NCBI GenBank assembly: GCA_018894105.1
Contig: CM032121.1
Location: 35,744,230-35,808,229, forward strand
Direction of reading: 5' to 3'
From: Jacaranda mimosifolia
Lineage: Eukaryota; Streptophyta; Magnoliopsida; Lamiales; Bignoniaceae
Length of the DNA: 64,000 bases
The stretch's first letter is position 1, and every line of letters starts with the position of its first letter. A program made the translations under genes and the position numbers. This document shows, piece after piece, positions 35,248-45,931 of this stretch. The notes beneath the pieces are model-generated. The model made no database searches and was not told the origin of the DNA. It was given only the letters and a program-made list of their open reading frames with translations.

Positions 35248-35800
35248 TGTTGAGTTTGCCTTGAAATTTGGGCTGAATTGACAAGAACTGGAAAAAAAAC
35301 AAAGCAAAACGAAGCGAAGTAGTTGAAATGGGCTCGAGAACACACCCTGGTGCGCATTGGTAGGACACCGCACGCTGGGGCACGAGGCAAGGTGTGCCAA
35401 GGCGTGGACATAGGCGGAAAAGGCATGAAAACACGTATCGTGCGCCTCGGCGCGTAGTGAATAGTAACTTTGTTCCGGAGCTCAAGTTTTGTGCGCCCCA
35501 GCACGCGGCGTAGGTCCACGAGCCTTGGGCTTCAATTTTTGGGTATAAATATCAATTTTTTTCTTTTGAAAAAAGTATTACGCTCATAGCTTCTTTACTG
35601 CTTTTGAGTAATTTTCTCAAGACGGAGTTTAGAACGAGGGTGTTAGGTGTTTTCGTGAAATTTGTAGGGTTCAAGTTTGTACTTGTACTTTGATTTGAGA
35701 TCAATAAAAAAAAAAAAAATTATTGGGTGGATTAGGCACACATCGAATTACTTTACTCTTATTTCATTGTTTCCACAATAGATTCTCATGGGTTCCAACA
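35248..35800 (+). repeat. Copia 2 3' LTR
   Basis: Begins TGTTGAGTTTGCCTTG and ends ATGGGTTCCAACA. It is preceded by a purine-rich AAGTCAGGGTGGAGAAT tract and followed by TCCTC. An A-rich slippage tract lies at about 35706-35719. Confidence 0.9.
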
Positions 35801-37127
35801 TCCTCTAAATTACATTTGTTTTCAAGACTTAAGTTAACATAGTTGGATATAATCTAAAAATTAATTATGTTTCTTTAATAAAACAGGGAGAAAGTAAGGA
35901 AGAAAACGGAAAGAAGGAAAGAGAACGGCAGATTTAAAACAAGAAACACCAATGAACATTTCAAAATTTCCAGTATATGACAATGACTATTGAAATTTTA
36001 AAGAATACGAGTCATACCATTCTCGGATCGGAAGTACCCCATTCCGAGTTCCGCAGTAGCATATTTTATATAATAAGCAAACTTGTATTAATTTCAACAG
36101 TAGCCCACCAATAACACGTTAATTAGTTTCAGTAAAAATCAGAGAAATTGAATATGAAGCCCATTAAACTTGCCTTGCTAACTGTAGGATGCAAACTAAA
36201 TCCCCAATTAATCATTTTCACAGAAGACAATTACCTAATTCCCAAACTTCACATCAGTTGGCGCTGTTTCATCATCAACTATAGCAGCATCTTTGTCAAC
36301 TCTTCTTTCGCATGAGTTGGGCGAGGTCTTTACAATAGTTTGTACTCATTTTTTTTCTCGTTGAAACACTTGCACACTTCCTGCATGTCCTCAGGTTTTT
36401 TATTTTGTGCTTTTCGAATTGGAAGAAAGGCCTAAGATGCAAGGAAAGTTGGAAGGAAAATGGAGGAAGAATTGATTTAGGCAGGAAAGACAAGAAGTTC
36501 CCCTTCCTTTGCTGCCCACATGCCTGGCATGGCAACCTTTTCGGCTTTCCGTCAAAACCACTTTGATTTTTTTTTTTTTTTAAATCTCCAATCCATTTTC
36601 TATATAAATTAAATGTATTTAATTTTCAATCAACTATTTTTGCAAAAAAAAATATTTTAATATACTTGACATATATATATATATATAAGATGAAATAAAA
36701 AATAAAATATGTGAGAAAATAAAGAATTCAAAGTGTGTCTAAACTAATATCTCATTTGATATGAAGAACCAACGAGTCTAAAAATGGATGATAGTTTAAT
36801 GATTAAAGTTATAATTGATGAAATTCATAAAGTCATTTCAATATGAAGTATGGAGACGGGAAATATAATTGTTTCAAAATTACACAAATTTTTTGAAGTT
36901 ATGAGATGCAATGAGATATGTACTAAAAAAAATATTGAGATTAATTGTGTATTCTATAAGTTATGGTTGAGTGATTAATTGATCAAGTAGCATCACATAT
37001 TTGAATTTGAATCCTAACAAAATTTTAGTATGCGAATGTCATGTAACTAAATAAATAAAAATAAATTCAAAAATTACATTAGTACAATATTTAATTTTAT
37101 AGATTTTACCATATGTATATATACTAT
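35801..37127. other. Intergenic sequence, no supported gene
   Basis: The first 60 bp continue the host flank of copia 2. Between 36000 and 36550 the sequence is less AT-rich and has short open stretches on the minus strand (a 79-codon frame ending at 36296, and a peptide ending TAPTDVKFGN before a stop near 36236). I recognise no family and see no start, splice or length support. From 36560 to 37127 the sequence is AT-rich with a TA microsatellite at 36671-36686. Confidence 0.45.
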
Positions 37128-37285
37128 TGGGCATTGAATCTTAAATTCGAGCTAGAGGATGTGGTTGATCTTGTGGCTCCACAAATAGTTTGTCTCCTTC
37201 CAATATTTTAATCACATAAAACATAAATTGAATGCATCTTAGAGCTCCTTCAATCGAAAATGCATCTCCAAATGATGCATCTTAG
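37128..37285 (-). pseudogene. Relic of the last exon of a family second kinase
   Basis: The minus strand matches the last exon of gene C (41270-41100) at the nucleotide level: GATCTTGTGGCTCCACAA, CCTTCCAATATTTTAATCAC and GAATGCATCTTAGAGCTCC are shared with small changes. A stretch covering the CTQ/RP region is missing. It marks a further, nearly erased family member between genes B and C. Confidence 0.7.
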
Positions 37286-37397
37286 TTCATAATGTTTTAC
37301 TATGTTTTAGATAAAATTCAATTTCTTTTATGTTCAAAATTTTATTTATGCTATGAAGAACAACTTCTTCAACCCTTGTATGACAGAAGGGAACACC

Positions 37398-37482
37398 AAA
37401 ATTTCAATTAACTACGGTTCAAATGGCACTTCTATAGCATCCAATGGTGGGGAATGGTTTGGAGAAGTACAACCTAACACTT
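37398..37482 (+). pseudogene. Inverted relic of malectin-like ectodomain
   Basis: Plus-strand codons give KISINYGSNGTSIASNGGEW and then FGEVQPN. This corresponds to the start of the ectodomain in genes A and C (SINCGSSGTSAALNGRKWFGD in C), with the conserved Cys changed to Tyr. It is the only family fragment on the plus strand in the window, so an inversion or an inverted duplication must have occurred. Confidence 0.75.
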
Positions 37483-37499
37483 TCTTCTTTGCTACAAAG

Positions 37500-38855
37500 A
37501 AAGGGCTCAAAAACCATTTCTCGCCCTTTTAGTAAAATTCAATTTTGGCCCAATTCTTGCAGGTAACGATAACATTGAATTAAGCACAAAGAAAAACTCA
37601 ACACTCAGGCGATCTATCTAGTGGTGTGGTATGTAGTAGATTTAGTACGCCCCACAAAAACAACTATGAAAGAAAGAAAAAAGTGTATAACGTACTCACA
37701 AAGGACTGCCAGTGATATATTGGAGTAAGGTAGGGATGATGTCAAATAGGCATAGCCTTTATGGGGCATGGGCTAGGCCTCAACTGACATCTATAAATTA
37801 ATCTCTACTAATCTAGTTCTACAATAGAGTTGGGATTTTCTCTTATGATGTAGACTTCAATCGTTGGTCCAAGCTGTTCTCCAATCTATTATTACAACAC
37901 AACAATGACTAGGGTCAACAGTTTATTTGACGAAAATCTCTGATTGTCAAATCAATACAAATTGTCAAAAAATATAATCGAGTAGGTAAGAATTAGACAA
38001 AATATTAGATAAATAGGATTTTTGTGTTTGTGTCTATCTGGTTTTATTTCCAGAGTCATTTTAAGTTTTGAGTATTTTCAAATGTTGAAAAATTAGTTAT
38101 AAATTGAAAATATAAATGAAAATATACTTGGATGAAATGTTGGAAAAAAATTATTAGAGTAGGTATAGTGTTGAAAAATATATTGATTTATATTTTTTTA
38201 CATTTAAAAAGATTTATTTCTTTAAGATATATTTATATTTTATTAATTTTAAAATAATAGTGGATACTTTATATTAAATGAAATTTGAATTTAATTGATG
38301 TGACAGTAAGATGATAGAATAGATTTAGAAAGAATTTAAAAATTAAAAAAAATTACGTGAAAATGGATAGGAAGTGATGGTTTTTAATTATCAAATAGTA
38401 ATAAAAATTGAAAATGAGTTTGGAAATGAAAATAAACGGGCTCCAAATATTTATACGGCACATCATCCACATGGCATCCCTTGATTGGTTCTTTAAGCAC
38501 ACTGTTCTTTTTATTGGTTATGACTTGTCAGGGTTCCAAATGGCCGGGCCTAATACTGGTCTGCCCATTTGTCCGCTAGTGGGCCACATTAATTTGGCCC
38601 AGCCCTAACTTACCGGACCTTTCTAACCTATGCCCCAAATATTAGACCCCCATCAAGTTCTCCACAAAAGGGAGGAATCCCTCGTTCCTTACTCTCCCCT
38701 ATGAATTTCAAGTGAATCTGAGATCAGAAAATTATCCAAGATCGTTCCTTACTCTCCTAATGAATTTCAAGTGAATCTCGGATCAGAAAATTATCTGCCT
38801 TCACAAGGCAGAATGGGGTTAAAGTGAAGGCGGATAAATTTCTGACCTGAGTTCC
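37500..38855. other. Intergenic sequence with short duplication near its end
   Basis: No gene is seen. At 38390-38640 the sequence is GC-richer, with several TGGGCC/GGCCCA words of the kind found in plant promoters, but no downstream gene matches. A segment of about 35 bp (TGAATTTCAAGTGAATCT...GATCAGAAAATTATC) occurs at 38701-38740 and again at 38759-38795. Confidence 0.4.
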
Positions 38856-39062
38856 CTTAAAATTCATTGGAAAACTGGAAATCAGAGATTCTTCCCGTCT
38901 TGCCGGGAACTGGATCAGCAGAAGAGATCGAGTTATGGATGGCAATTGAGCCCTTTATTTGCAGCAAGGAAGAAAGTATCGATTCTCCATCTCCAATCCA
39001 TTTCCTGCCATTCAGTGCTGCAGAAGTGCCGATCGAATCGCAATTAACTGAAATTTTGGCTT
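38856..39062 (-). pseudogene. Relic of malectin-like RLK exon 1 (N-terminal part)
   Basis: The minus strand encodes pieces reading NCDSIGTSAALNGRKWIGDG, SLLQIKGSIAIHNSISSADPV and PGKTGRISDFQFSNEF. They align with residues about 36-100 of gene A and with gene C. The piece near 38800-38850 still shows the ILEDLxPS-free VKAGQKFIRLHF-like context (TTAAAGTGAAGGCGGAT, as at 45090). Beyond it the alignment stops. It is the truncated 5' end of another family copy. Confidence 0.75.
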
Positions 39063-39106
39063 ATGAGGTTTGTTGGATTATTATTAGGCGATGTATGATG
39101 CATTAG

Positions 39107-39469
39107 AAAAATAATGATAATAATAATTTTTCAAAGAAACCAAAAATTCTCCGATGGTGTCAATGAAGTAAAGAAAGATGAGCTTTGTTTGTTTGGTAGG
39201 GAAAGTTATTTAAATTAAAATTTTGATTATAAAAAATGTTAAATTTATGTAGTTTTCCCAGAGTCTGAAAATTGAATATCCATATTATATAGTTGCTACG
39301 TCAGTAATCATGACCTCAATTGATGCGCATGAAGAATGTATATAGATGCTAGTGTAAAAAAATTACTGTATAATTCTTTCTGTAACATGTTAAGGTGTAG
39401 AAAATTGGGAGTATTATGGCTGCTTAATTAATGTTTTGCCAAATAAATTTGTTTTCTTTTATAAACTAA
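39107..39469. other. Intergenic AT-rich sequence
   Basis: No gene, RNA or repeat beyond simple AT-rich composition could be supported. The last three bases (TAA, 39467-39469) are the target duplication of the following MITE. Confidence 0.4.
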
Positions 39470-39956
39470 GGGCTTGTTTGCTTGGACATATAGGATTAGA
39501 AGGGATTATTGTGCTAGTGGTACATAAGCACTAGCTTATGTACCACTAGCTTATGGTATCTAAAATTATATAATCTATTATTCGATTGAATTTTAGAAAT
39601 TAGTGATATCCATGTTTAATACTATCTAATGTTTGGTTGACAAGATTGCTCAATGTGATTATATTTTGTAATGTTCAAAATATTCTAACTTTTAAAAAAG
39701 TAAATTTTCAAAATTTGGGCGAAGGCGTTAAGGATAGGGTTTTTATGAGAGTAAGAATGTCATTTTTATTCTTTATCAGATCAAATTTGAAGGATGAAAA
39801 ATGAATCAAGCCAAGATAGCTTGATCCATAACCAGCCTGGCACATGATACCATGTCGGGCTGCAAAGGTATCATGGGCCATAAAAATGTGAAGCAAATAA
39901 GAGATAAAGCTTGAAAATAGATCTATTAAACTTTATCCAATGAAGCAAATAAGCCC
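39470..39956. mobile_element. Tourist-like MITE (PIF/Harbinger type)
   Basis: Terminal inverted repeats GGGCTTGTTTGCTT (left) and GGGCTTATTTGCTT (right, reverse complement) differ at one base. TAA flanks both sides (39467-39469 and 39957-39959), the 3-bp duplication of PIF/Harbinger elements. Length is 487 bp with no coding frame. An internal perfect palindrome lies at 39515-39548. Confidence 0.75.
39515..39548. repeat. Perfect palindrome inside the MITE
   Basis: Arms TAGTGGTACATAAG and CTTATGTACCACTA are exact reverse complements of 14 bp, around the loop CACTAG. A hairpin is possible in RNA or single-stranded DNA. Confidence 0.85.
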
Positions 39957-39959
39957 TAA

Positions 39960-41022
39960 GTGAAATGTTTATATATACAACCATTCTAGCTGGTAACAAT
40001 TGTATTAAGGTGAGTTTAAATTACCAAATGAAGAATAACCTCTTCAATTTTCTCAACTTATCGAGCTCAAGCTCAATTCAGTTGATTCGAGTTTGAACTT
40101 AAGCCTGGAAAAATTATCAAAGTTCAACCAGACGTAACTCGCTGCATCGCTATTCTAAAACATTGTAATGGAATTGAAAATATTACTTCTACAATGGTAT
40201 CCACAGTCGTTCCCACAAAATTATCTCACACAACACATCTAAAGATGGGGCCTTTGTTAATATTGTTTGTGGATTCCAGAACATGCTATATAGAGAAATT
40301 AAGGATGGCATTTTCCATGTATTGGGAATTGCAGAAAGGTGGCAGACTAATATACAAACAAGCCTGGAGACAGGATTACAAAGCATCTTCCAAGCGGTAA
40401 AAGTTCTCTACCAAAGAAGATTGAAACAGGTTATCATTTCAATCAGATTGTAAAATCAGCTCATGTGGACTTGATCAAAAGGACAGAAATGAGGCAATCA
40501 AATCAGAAACAAGCCTTCTTCTCAACAGGAAACAACTTCAAGCGCAGATCTTAGGACTAACTAGATTAGATGCATGGAATTACCAAACAGGATTCCTGCA
40601 GAATTCCTTAGAACAACCTCAAGCATACTGCCACTAGTAATAACCTCTTCAACCCATCTGTACTAAATATGATCAAGTGGTGTCATTTACATCAACACTT
40701 GATATATATATATATATGTATATATAAAGCACAACAACTGCAAGTTATATTAATTCCTTTGCCAGGTTCATGCTAGCTGACCCTCTCATCCTCGTCCATA
40801 CTCTTATATACAGCTGCCTCCTATTTAATTTTTTCACATGTGATGTTTTTCATGTTTTCATGAAATAAAAGCTTAAGAATTCAAACTGAAACACAACCTA
40901 AGAAGCAAATGTTGGACAAAAAAGTTTCAAGGTGGAGCTAATCACTTGATAAAACTAAGGATTTGCGAGCAATGTGGCAAATCTTTGTGCACAGAGAGGT
41001 AGAATGATTCGCAGATATTTCA
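39960..41022. other. Downstream region of gene C, no supported gene
   Basis: The part 40180-40640 is less AT-rich and has short frames on both strands (about 65 codons each near 40189-40400), without recognisable similarity. It may be an old exon or a repeat. A TA microsatellite is at 40701-40724. The stretch 40840-41020 shares wording with 24430-24610 (TTTCATGTTT, GAAATAAAAGCTCAAGxAT, AAACTGAAA), so it is the paralogous 3' flank of genes B and C. Confidence 0.5.
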
Positions 41023-44000
41023 CTATCTTTCAAGTGTGTCATCAAGCTCAAATGTGGCACAACTATCAAGTCGTCCATCTGTATGCACACTGCTGGACAC
41101 TGAATCTTCAGTTAGAGCTAGACGCCAAGGCTGATCTTGTGGCTCCACAAGTAGCTCATCACCTTCCAACATTTTTATCACAGAAGGTATCGCTGGTCGG
41201 TTATGTGGTTGCTTTTGGGTGCATAAGAGACCGACTTGAATGCACCTTAGAGCTTTTTCCACCGGAAATGCATCTCCAAGTGATTCATCTACCAGATCTA
41301 TTGCTTTCCCTTCATTCCACAGCTTCCATGCCTAAGAAGTGCCAATATATGTAAGTTCATGGCTGAGGAGGAACAAAGCGCGAAAGAAGAAAGCATAGTG
41401 AAAATAAGAAAGGTGAATTGGAATGAGGTATAATTATGTCTGCTCACAGTAATACATACACTTAATTCTTTTTCTAATTTGAAAAGTACTTTGATGAAAC
41501 TATCACTAAATTACTATTCATTTCTAAATCAATAGATCATCAGCAAATGAGTACCAGACAAGTAGTTCATTCTTACCACGTCAAGAAGGGATGTGGCTGC
41601 AAATCGTCTCCTGCCACTCACAATCTCCAGGGTTACAATTCCAAAACTATACACATCCGTTTTAACTGAATTTTCCATGCAGACAATATTCCGGAGCCAT
41701 ATAACCACTGCACATGAAACAACACAATTATTCCTGACAAAAAGAAAATGGACAAATGAAAATGGAGTGAGGGAGTGAACACAAATGGATCCCACAACTT
41801 ACTAGGTCCCACATATTCGTGAGGTTCCCATCTCATATTCATCTTCTGGCAAAGTCTTAGCAAGGCCAAAGTCGGAAATTTTAGGATTCATCTCGCAGTC
41901 TAGTAAAATGTTGCTGGATTTGATATCTCTGTGAATTATTCTCAACCCTGAATCTTGATGAAGATAAACAAGTCCTTGAGCAATCCCCAATAAGATTTTG
42001 AAGCGTAATGGCCATTGCAGGTGTTGACATTGTGCTTGATCTATGAGTAAAAGTTACTTCATTCAATTGTTAACCCATGGTACTCAATTATATGATCGAT
42101 ATAATATAAACCAAGGAAATGGAATTATGGAATCTCTAAAATAAGGAAGGTGGGTTGAGATGAAGTAAAGATTCTGAAAGGCACTAACCTATAAAAATAT
42201 TTAGACTTCCTTTGTCCATGAATTCATACACAAGCATTTTTTCTTCTCTGTGAATGCAATAACCAAGTAGTTTGATGATGTTCCGGTGCTGAACATTGGC
42301 AAGTGGGAAAATCTCATTTTTGAACTCCTCAAAGCTTTGTTTGGAAGCTCTTGAAAGCCTTTTAACTGCAATTACCTGTCCCTCAGGTAGCAGACCCCGT
42401 ACAGATGGTTTCATTAGTGAGAAGATGGAGAAGTTTCAGTTATAATCTTATCTGGTAGAGAAAAAGAGTAGGGTGGCTCAGTCTAGAAAAACTCACCTTA
42501 TAAACGGGACCAAATCCACCTTCTCCAAGCTTTTTTGAAGAAGAAAAGTCAGAGGTAGCAGCTGCAATTGTAGCCCAATCAAACTTGGGAAGTTTTATGT
42601 TTGCTCCGCAAATTTCTGCAAGATAATTTCGTTCAATGTGAGTTCCTATTAAAGTAATTCTCGAACATTTTAGACATTTCAATTTAAAGTTGCATCCATT
42701 TTGAAGGATAAGTTATAGCAGACAATGAAAAGATTGAAAATCAGAATATGAATAGGGAATGTGTTTTAACTTGGTCGTGAACATATAAGTTTATACCTGA
42801 TAATGAAGAGTCAGTTTTCTTGGATGGTTTAACTTTCTTCCAAAATGCATCCCATGGCAAAATTCGTGATAGCATAAATGTTGTGGCTTTTCTCTTATCT
42901 TTCCCTCCAGATGGAAAAAGTTGTGATGTTTTAAATGTTGTGGTTCGTCTCCTTTCCTTTTTTCCAGATGGAGACTCGACCCATGGAAAAAGTCGTGATA
43001 ATTTAAACGTTATGGTTTTTCTTCCATCTTCTCTTGGAGGCTCAGCATTAACCACTATTCTGTTAGTTTGTTCTTTTTGAGGAGGTGTAAGATTCTGCAC
43101 ATCCGTGGAGGCCATTGTTAGATTGCCTTTGTTGACAGATAAGTTGGTTTCATCAATACAAGGACGGATATCATCAGAAACACTTGCTATCACACTTGGC
43201 ACTAAGAGTCGTTTGCTCTCTTGTTGCTTAAATGCAAACTCGAGCTGTTGCACAACCTGAGACATTGTTGGTCTATTCTTCGGTTCATCGTACAAGCATC
43301 TTTCAGCAACCCCCACAAATGTCGTCGGGCCATCTGGTAAAATTTCCTCTCTCAGAATTGAAGCTACAATCTGATCAACTTCTCCCTTTCTAATTAACTC
43401 TTGAGCCCACTTGGTCAGAATCCTCTCATCCTCTGAAACCACTCCCACATAAGACTTCCAACAACACCACACCAAAAGCATATGTGTCACTTTTTCTTGT
43501 TAGTTTACAAGTGCTCAAATAATATGGGTCCATGTACCCAGGTGTGCCCTTAACTTTTGTGCTAACATAACTTTGTAACTTGCTTTTATTTTCAGGTTTG
43601 GCCAATCCAAGATCTGAAATCTTAGCTACCAAATTTTCATCCAGTAGAATGTTTGAAGTCTTCACATCACGATGTATGACTCCATAACCAGTGTGAATAT
43701 AGTCTAGTCCGCGACCAGCTCCAATGCAAATATTAAGGCGTTGCTTCCATGTGAGAGAAGAGTAGTTCTCACCATCCCTTGAAAGTTTGTAGAGGTGGTC
43801 AGCCAGTGTTCCACAGGCCATATAGTCGTAAACAAGAATCATTTCTCCATGCTCATTGCAATAACCAACGAGAGAAACCAGATTAACATGTCTTAACTCA
43901 GAAAGTGTTTCAATCTCTGTCAAGAACTCGTGCGACCCTTGCTTGGAGTATGATTTTAACCTCTTTACAACAACAATTTTCTGCCCTTTATCAATGAAAC

Positions 44001-45403
44001 CTTTGTAGACTTTACCAAATCCACCCTTTCCAATTAAAAGTGTCACTGAAATTTCTAGTGGCTAATTGAATCTCAGTTAGTGAAAACTGGCAACACCGTC
44101 TCTCAACTCTTGCTGATGGCTTGTTTTCCTCAGTACTACTAGCTTCCCAAATTTCCCGCAACTTCTGAACAACGACACATACCAAAGCAAATATACTTAT
44201 AGTAGCAGTTGCAACAGCATTTCTATGACCAAGAGCTGAGAAAAAACTTTGGATAGCCCTGGATGGTGAATCCTGAGCTAGAGGCAAGGGATTTGGACTG
44301 GCAAGACTATTGTCAGTGTTGCTCAACTTCAATATTTCAAATCCTTCAAAGAGTCCACATCCATCAATGAGTTCACCATATGACTGCACAGAAATCAAGA
44401 GATCACGTTTGCCCTCTTTTTTATGCCCTCTCATCATCACCATGTAGTCCTTAAATCACATAATGTTATCGTCATTCCTTTCTTTCATAATATCGATATT
44501 AGTGTGAGCCATCATTTCATTAATGAGGACTATAAACATCACATCACCAGACTTTGCAATCTTAACTCCTAACTCGGAAAAATGAAGTCTGATCAAGTAT
44601 CTGAATCCCACATCCACCGATGTTTTCCAAGTGTTGTCTTTTATCTTGTTTGCTTCTCTTGTTGCCCACTTTGGAAACATGTCATCAAAATCTCTAGTAG
44701 ATGGAATATAATTCTGTTTAATATTTAGTCGGTGGACTATTTCAAGTACAGTATTGTAATCAACATAGACAACAGACTTTTGGCCAACCACTTGGACGCC
44801 AATATCTCCATCATGAAAGTAAGAAAGACTAGTAGGAACTAAAATAATCTCAATGCCATTTATGAAAGCATATGTATCTAGTGATGGACTACTTTCAGGA
44901 GAAAAAGTTATGATGAGTTGTTGATTTTCTTGTGTGTTTAAACAGAATTCCTTGGCAAAAGAATTCACACCAAGAGCATCAGCAGTCAGTGAAGCACTAA
45001 AGTTATTGAGCAGGGTAAAAGGACCAGCTTCAACAGTGAACAAGTCCCAGAAACCTTTAAAACCCTTGTATGGAGTGGGATTAAAGTGAAGGCGGATAAT
45101 CTTCTGACCTGGCTTCACATGAAATCCATAGGAGAATTGGGAACAAGAAACTCTTGCCGTCTTGTGGGGAACTGGATCAGCAGAAGAGATCAACTTATGG
45201 ATGGCAGTTGAGGCTGTTGACGAACCCTTAATTTGTAGCAAAGAAGATAATTTTGGTTGTATATCTCCAAACCATTTCCGGCCATTCAATGCTGCAGAAG
45301 TGCCACTTGAACCGCAATTAATTGAAAGGTTGCTGTCCCCAGCTGTGAATGTTGTGAGGAAACAAAGAAATAGCAAAGAAATTGAAATTAGATAAAGGTT
45401 CAT
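41023..45403 (-). pseudogene. Gene C: tandem paralogue, malectin RLK with S-domain/DUF26-type second kinase, pseudogene
   Basis: Exon 1 (45403-42797) starts MNLYLISISLLFLCF, a signal peptide, and follows gene A through ectodomain, membrane span, kinase 1 and a basic tail. Lesions: TGA at 44458-44456 where gene A has Trp, a 2-bp deletion near 44041 just before the glycine loop, and a 17-bp deletion near 43437 in kinase 1. The phase-1 donor at 42797 leads to exon 2 (42615-42497: [28 protein letters not shown]), then exon 3 (about 42406-42189: VIAVKRLSRASKQSF), exon 4 (42040-about 41815: [32 protein letters not shown]), exon 5 (about 41704-41582: DVYSFGIVTLEIVSG, frameshifted at its start) and exon 6 (41331-41023: CIQVGLLCTQ, NRPAIPSVIKMLEG). 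The acceptor of exon 3 reads CGG instead of CAG. The second kinase has the exon pattern of S-domain/CRK kinases. Not functional as read. Confidence 0.88.
42797..43040 (-). repeat. Gene C: threefold repeat in the linker between the two kinases
   Basis: The segment after kinase 1 contains three related units: GRKTITFKLSRLFPWVES, ERRRTTTFKTSQLFPSG and KRKATTFMLSRILPWDAF. They are spaced about 60-70 bp apart in the DNA. Gene A has one unit (GRKATVPKRSRLWPWDRF) at residues 810-827. The linker is thus prone to unit-number change. It is strongly basic with Trp/Pro anchors; its role is not known. Confidence 0.8.
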
Positions 45404-45931
45404 GGCTGGATTTTTGTGTTTATGTGGTAAACCAGAAGAAGAATGATGGGAATTTAGGACAGATTGATCAATGATCCATGAAGAGTTTCATAGTCCATAG
45501 TCACTTTCCAAGTAATAAGAAGAGAATTTAATAAATTCGAGGAGCCTTGTTTTCATTTGTAATTAATGAATTCACTGTTTCATCTGTTTCTTTACTAGAC
45601 AATGACTTTCATTGAAGTTTCAGCACGATTTGTTTTGGAATTTCCAAGAAATATGTGCAGACAAACAATATTGAATACTTGAATATATGGGTCCTACTCA
45701 GTTTTATTTTACCCCATTTTTCTTACCTAGAATGAAAAAGGCCTTCATCACTTAAGCGCTATCAACACGGGCAATTCCCCCTTACCAGCCGCGGATCAAC
45801 AATCTAATGACAATTTCCGCTTTGATGGGCATCGGTCTCTTGCAACAGCATACTACCTTCAATGCAGAAATGAGCGATTATTAAGTTCTATTTCTATTAG
45901 TCAATTTTGTACAAACAAATACTCAACCCCT
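45404..45931. promoter_or_regulatory. Upstream region of gene C
   Basis: TTTCTTGGAAATTCC (minus strand, 45652-45638) is shared with genes A and B; the CCAAT/TATA pair found there is not recognisable here. The part 45740-45900 (CACTTAAGCGCTATCAAC, CAGCCGCGGATCAAC) has no match elsewhere in the window and no reading frame I recognise. Confidence 0.4.

Larger units (their letters stand above)
29453..35800 (+). mobile_element. Copia 2: Ty1/copia LTR retrotransposon with nested MULE-like element
   Basis: LTRs at 29453-30026 and 35248-35800, a degenerate primer-binding site, a polypurine tract and gag to RNase H domains in order on the plus strand. The protein and LTR sequences show it is the same family as copia 1. 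TACTC before and TCCTC after are a TSD with one mismatch. The flank on the right (CTCTAAATTACATTTGTTTTCAAG) continues a host motif also seen near 17628. Every domain has stops, and the reverse transcriptase motif reads YVDH instead of YVDD. A 1.16-kb element interrupts it at 33281-34441. Confidence 0.92.

Noticed and set aside
36296..36535. 79-codon minus-strand frame with two CxxC-like motifs
   Set aside because: No recognisable family, no conserved neighbour, and the frame breaks on both sides; left as unassigned sequence.
38520..38600. Promoter with TGGGCC/GGCCCA elements
   Set aside because: The words are typical of plant promoters, but no gene starts within reach on either strand.
40189..40400. 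Short open frames on both strands downstream of gene C
   Set aside because: About 65 codons each, overlapping on opposite strands, no similarity recognised; no basis for choosing either.
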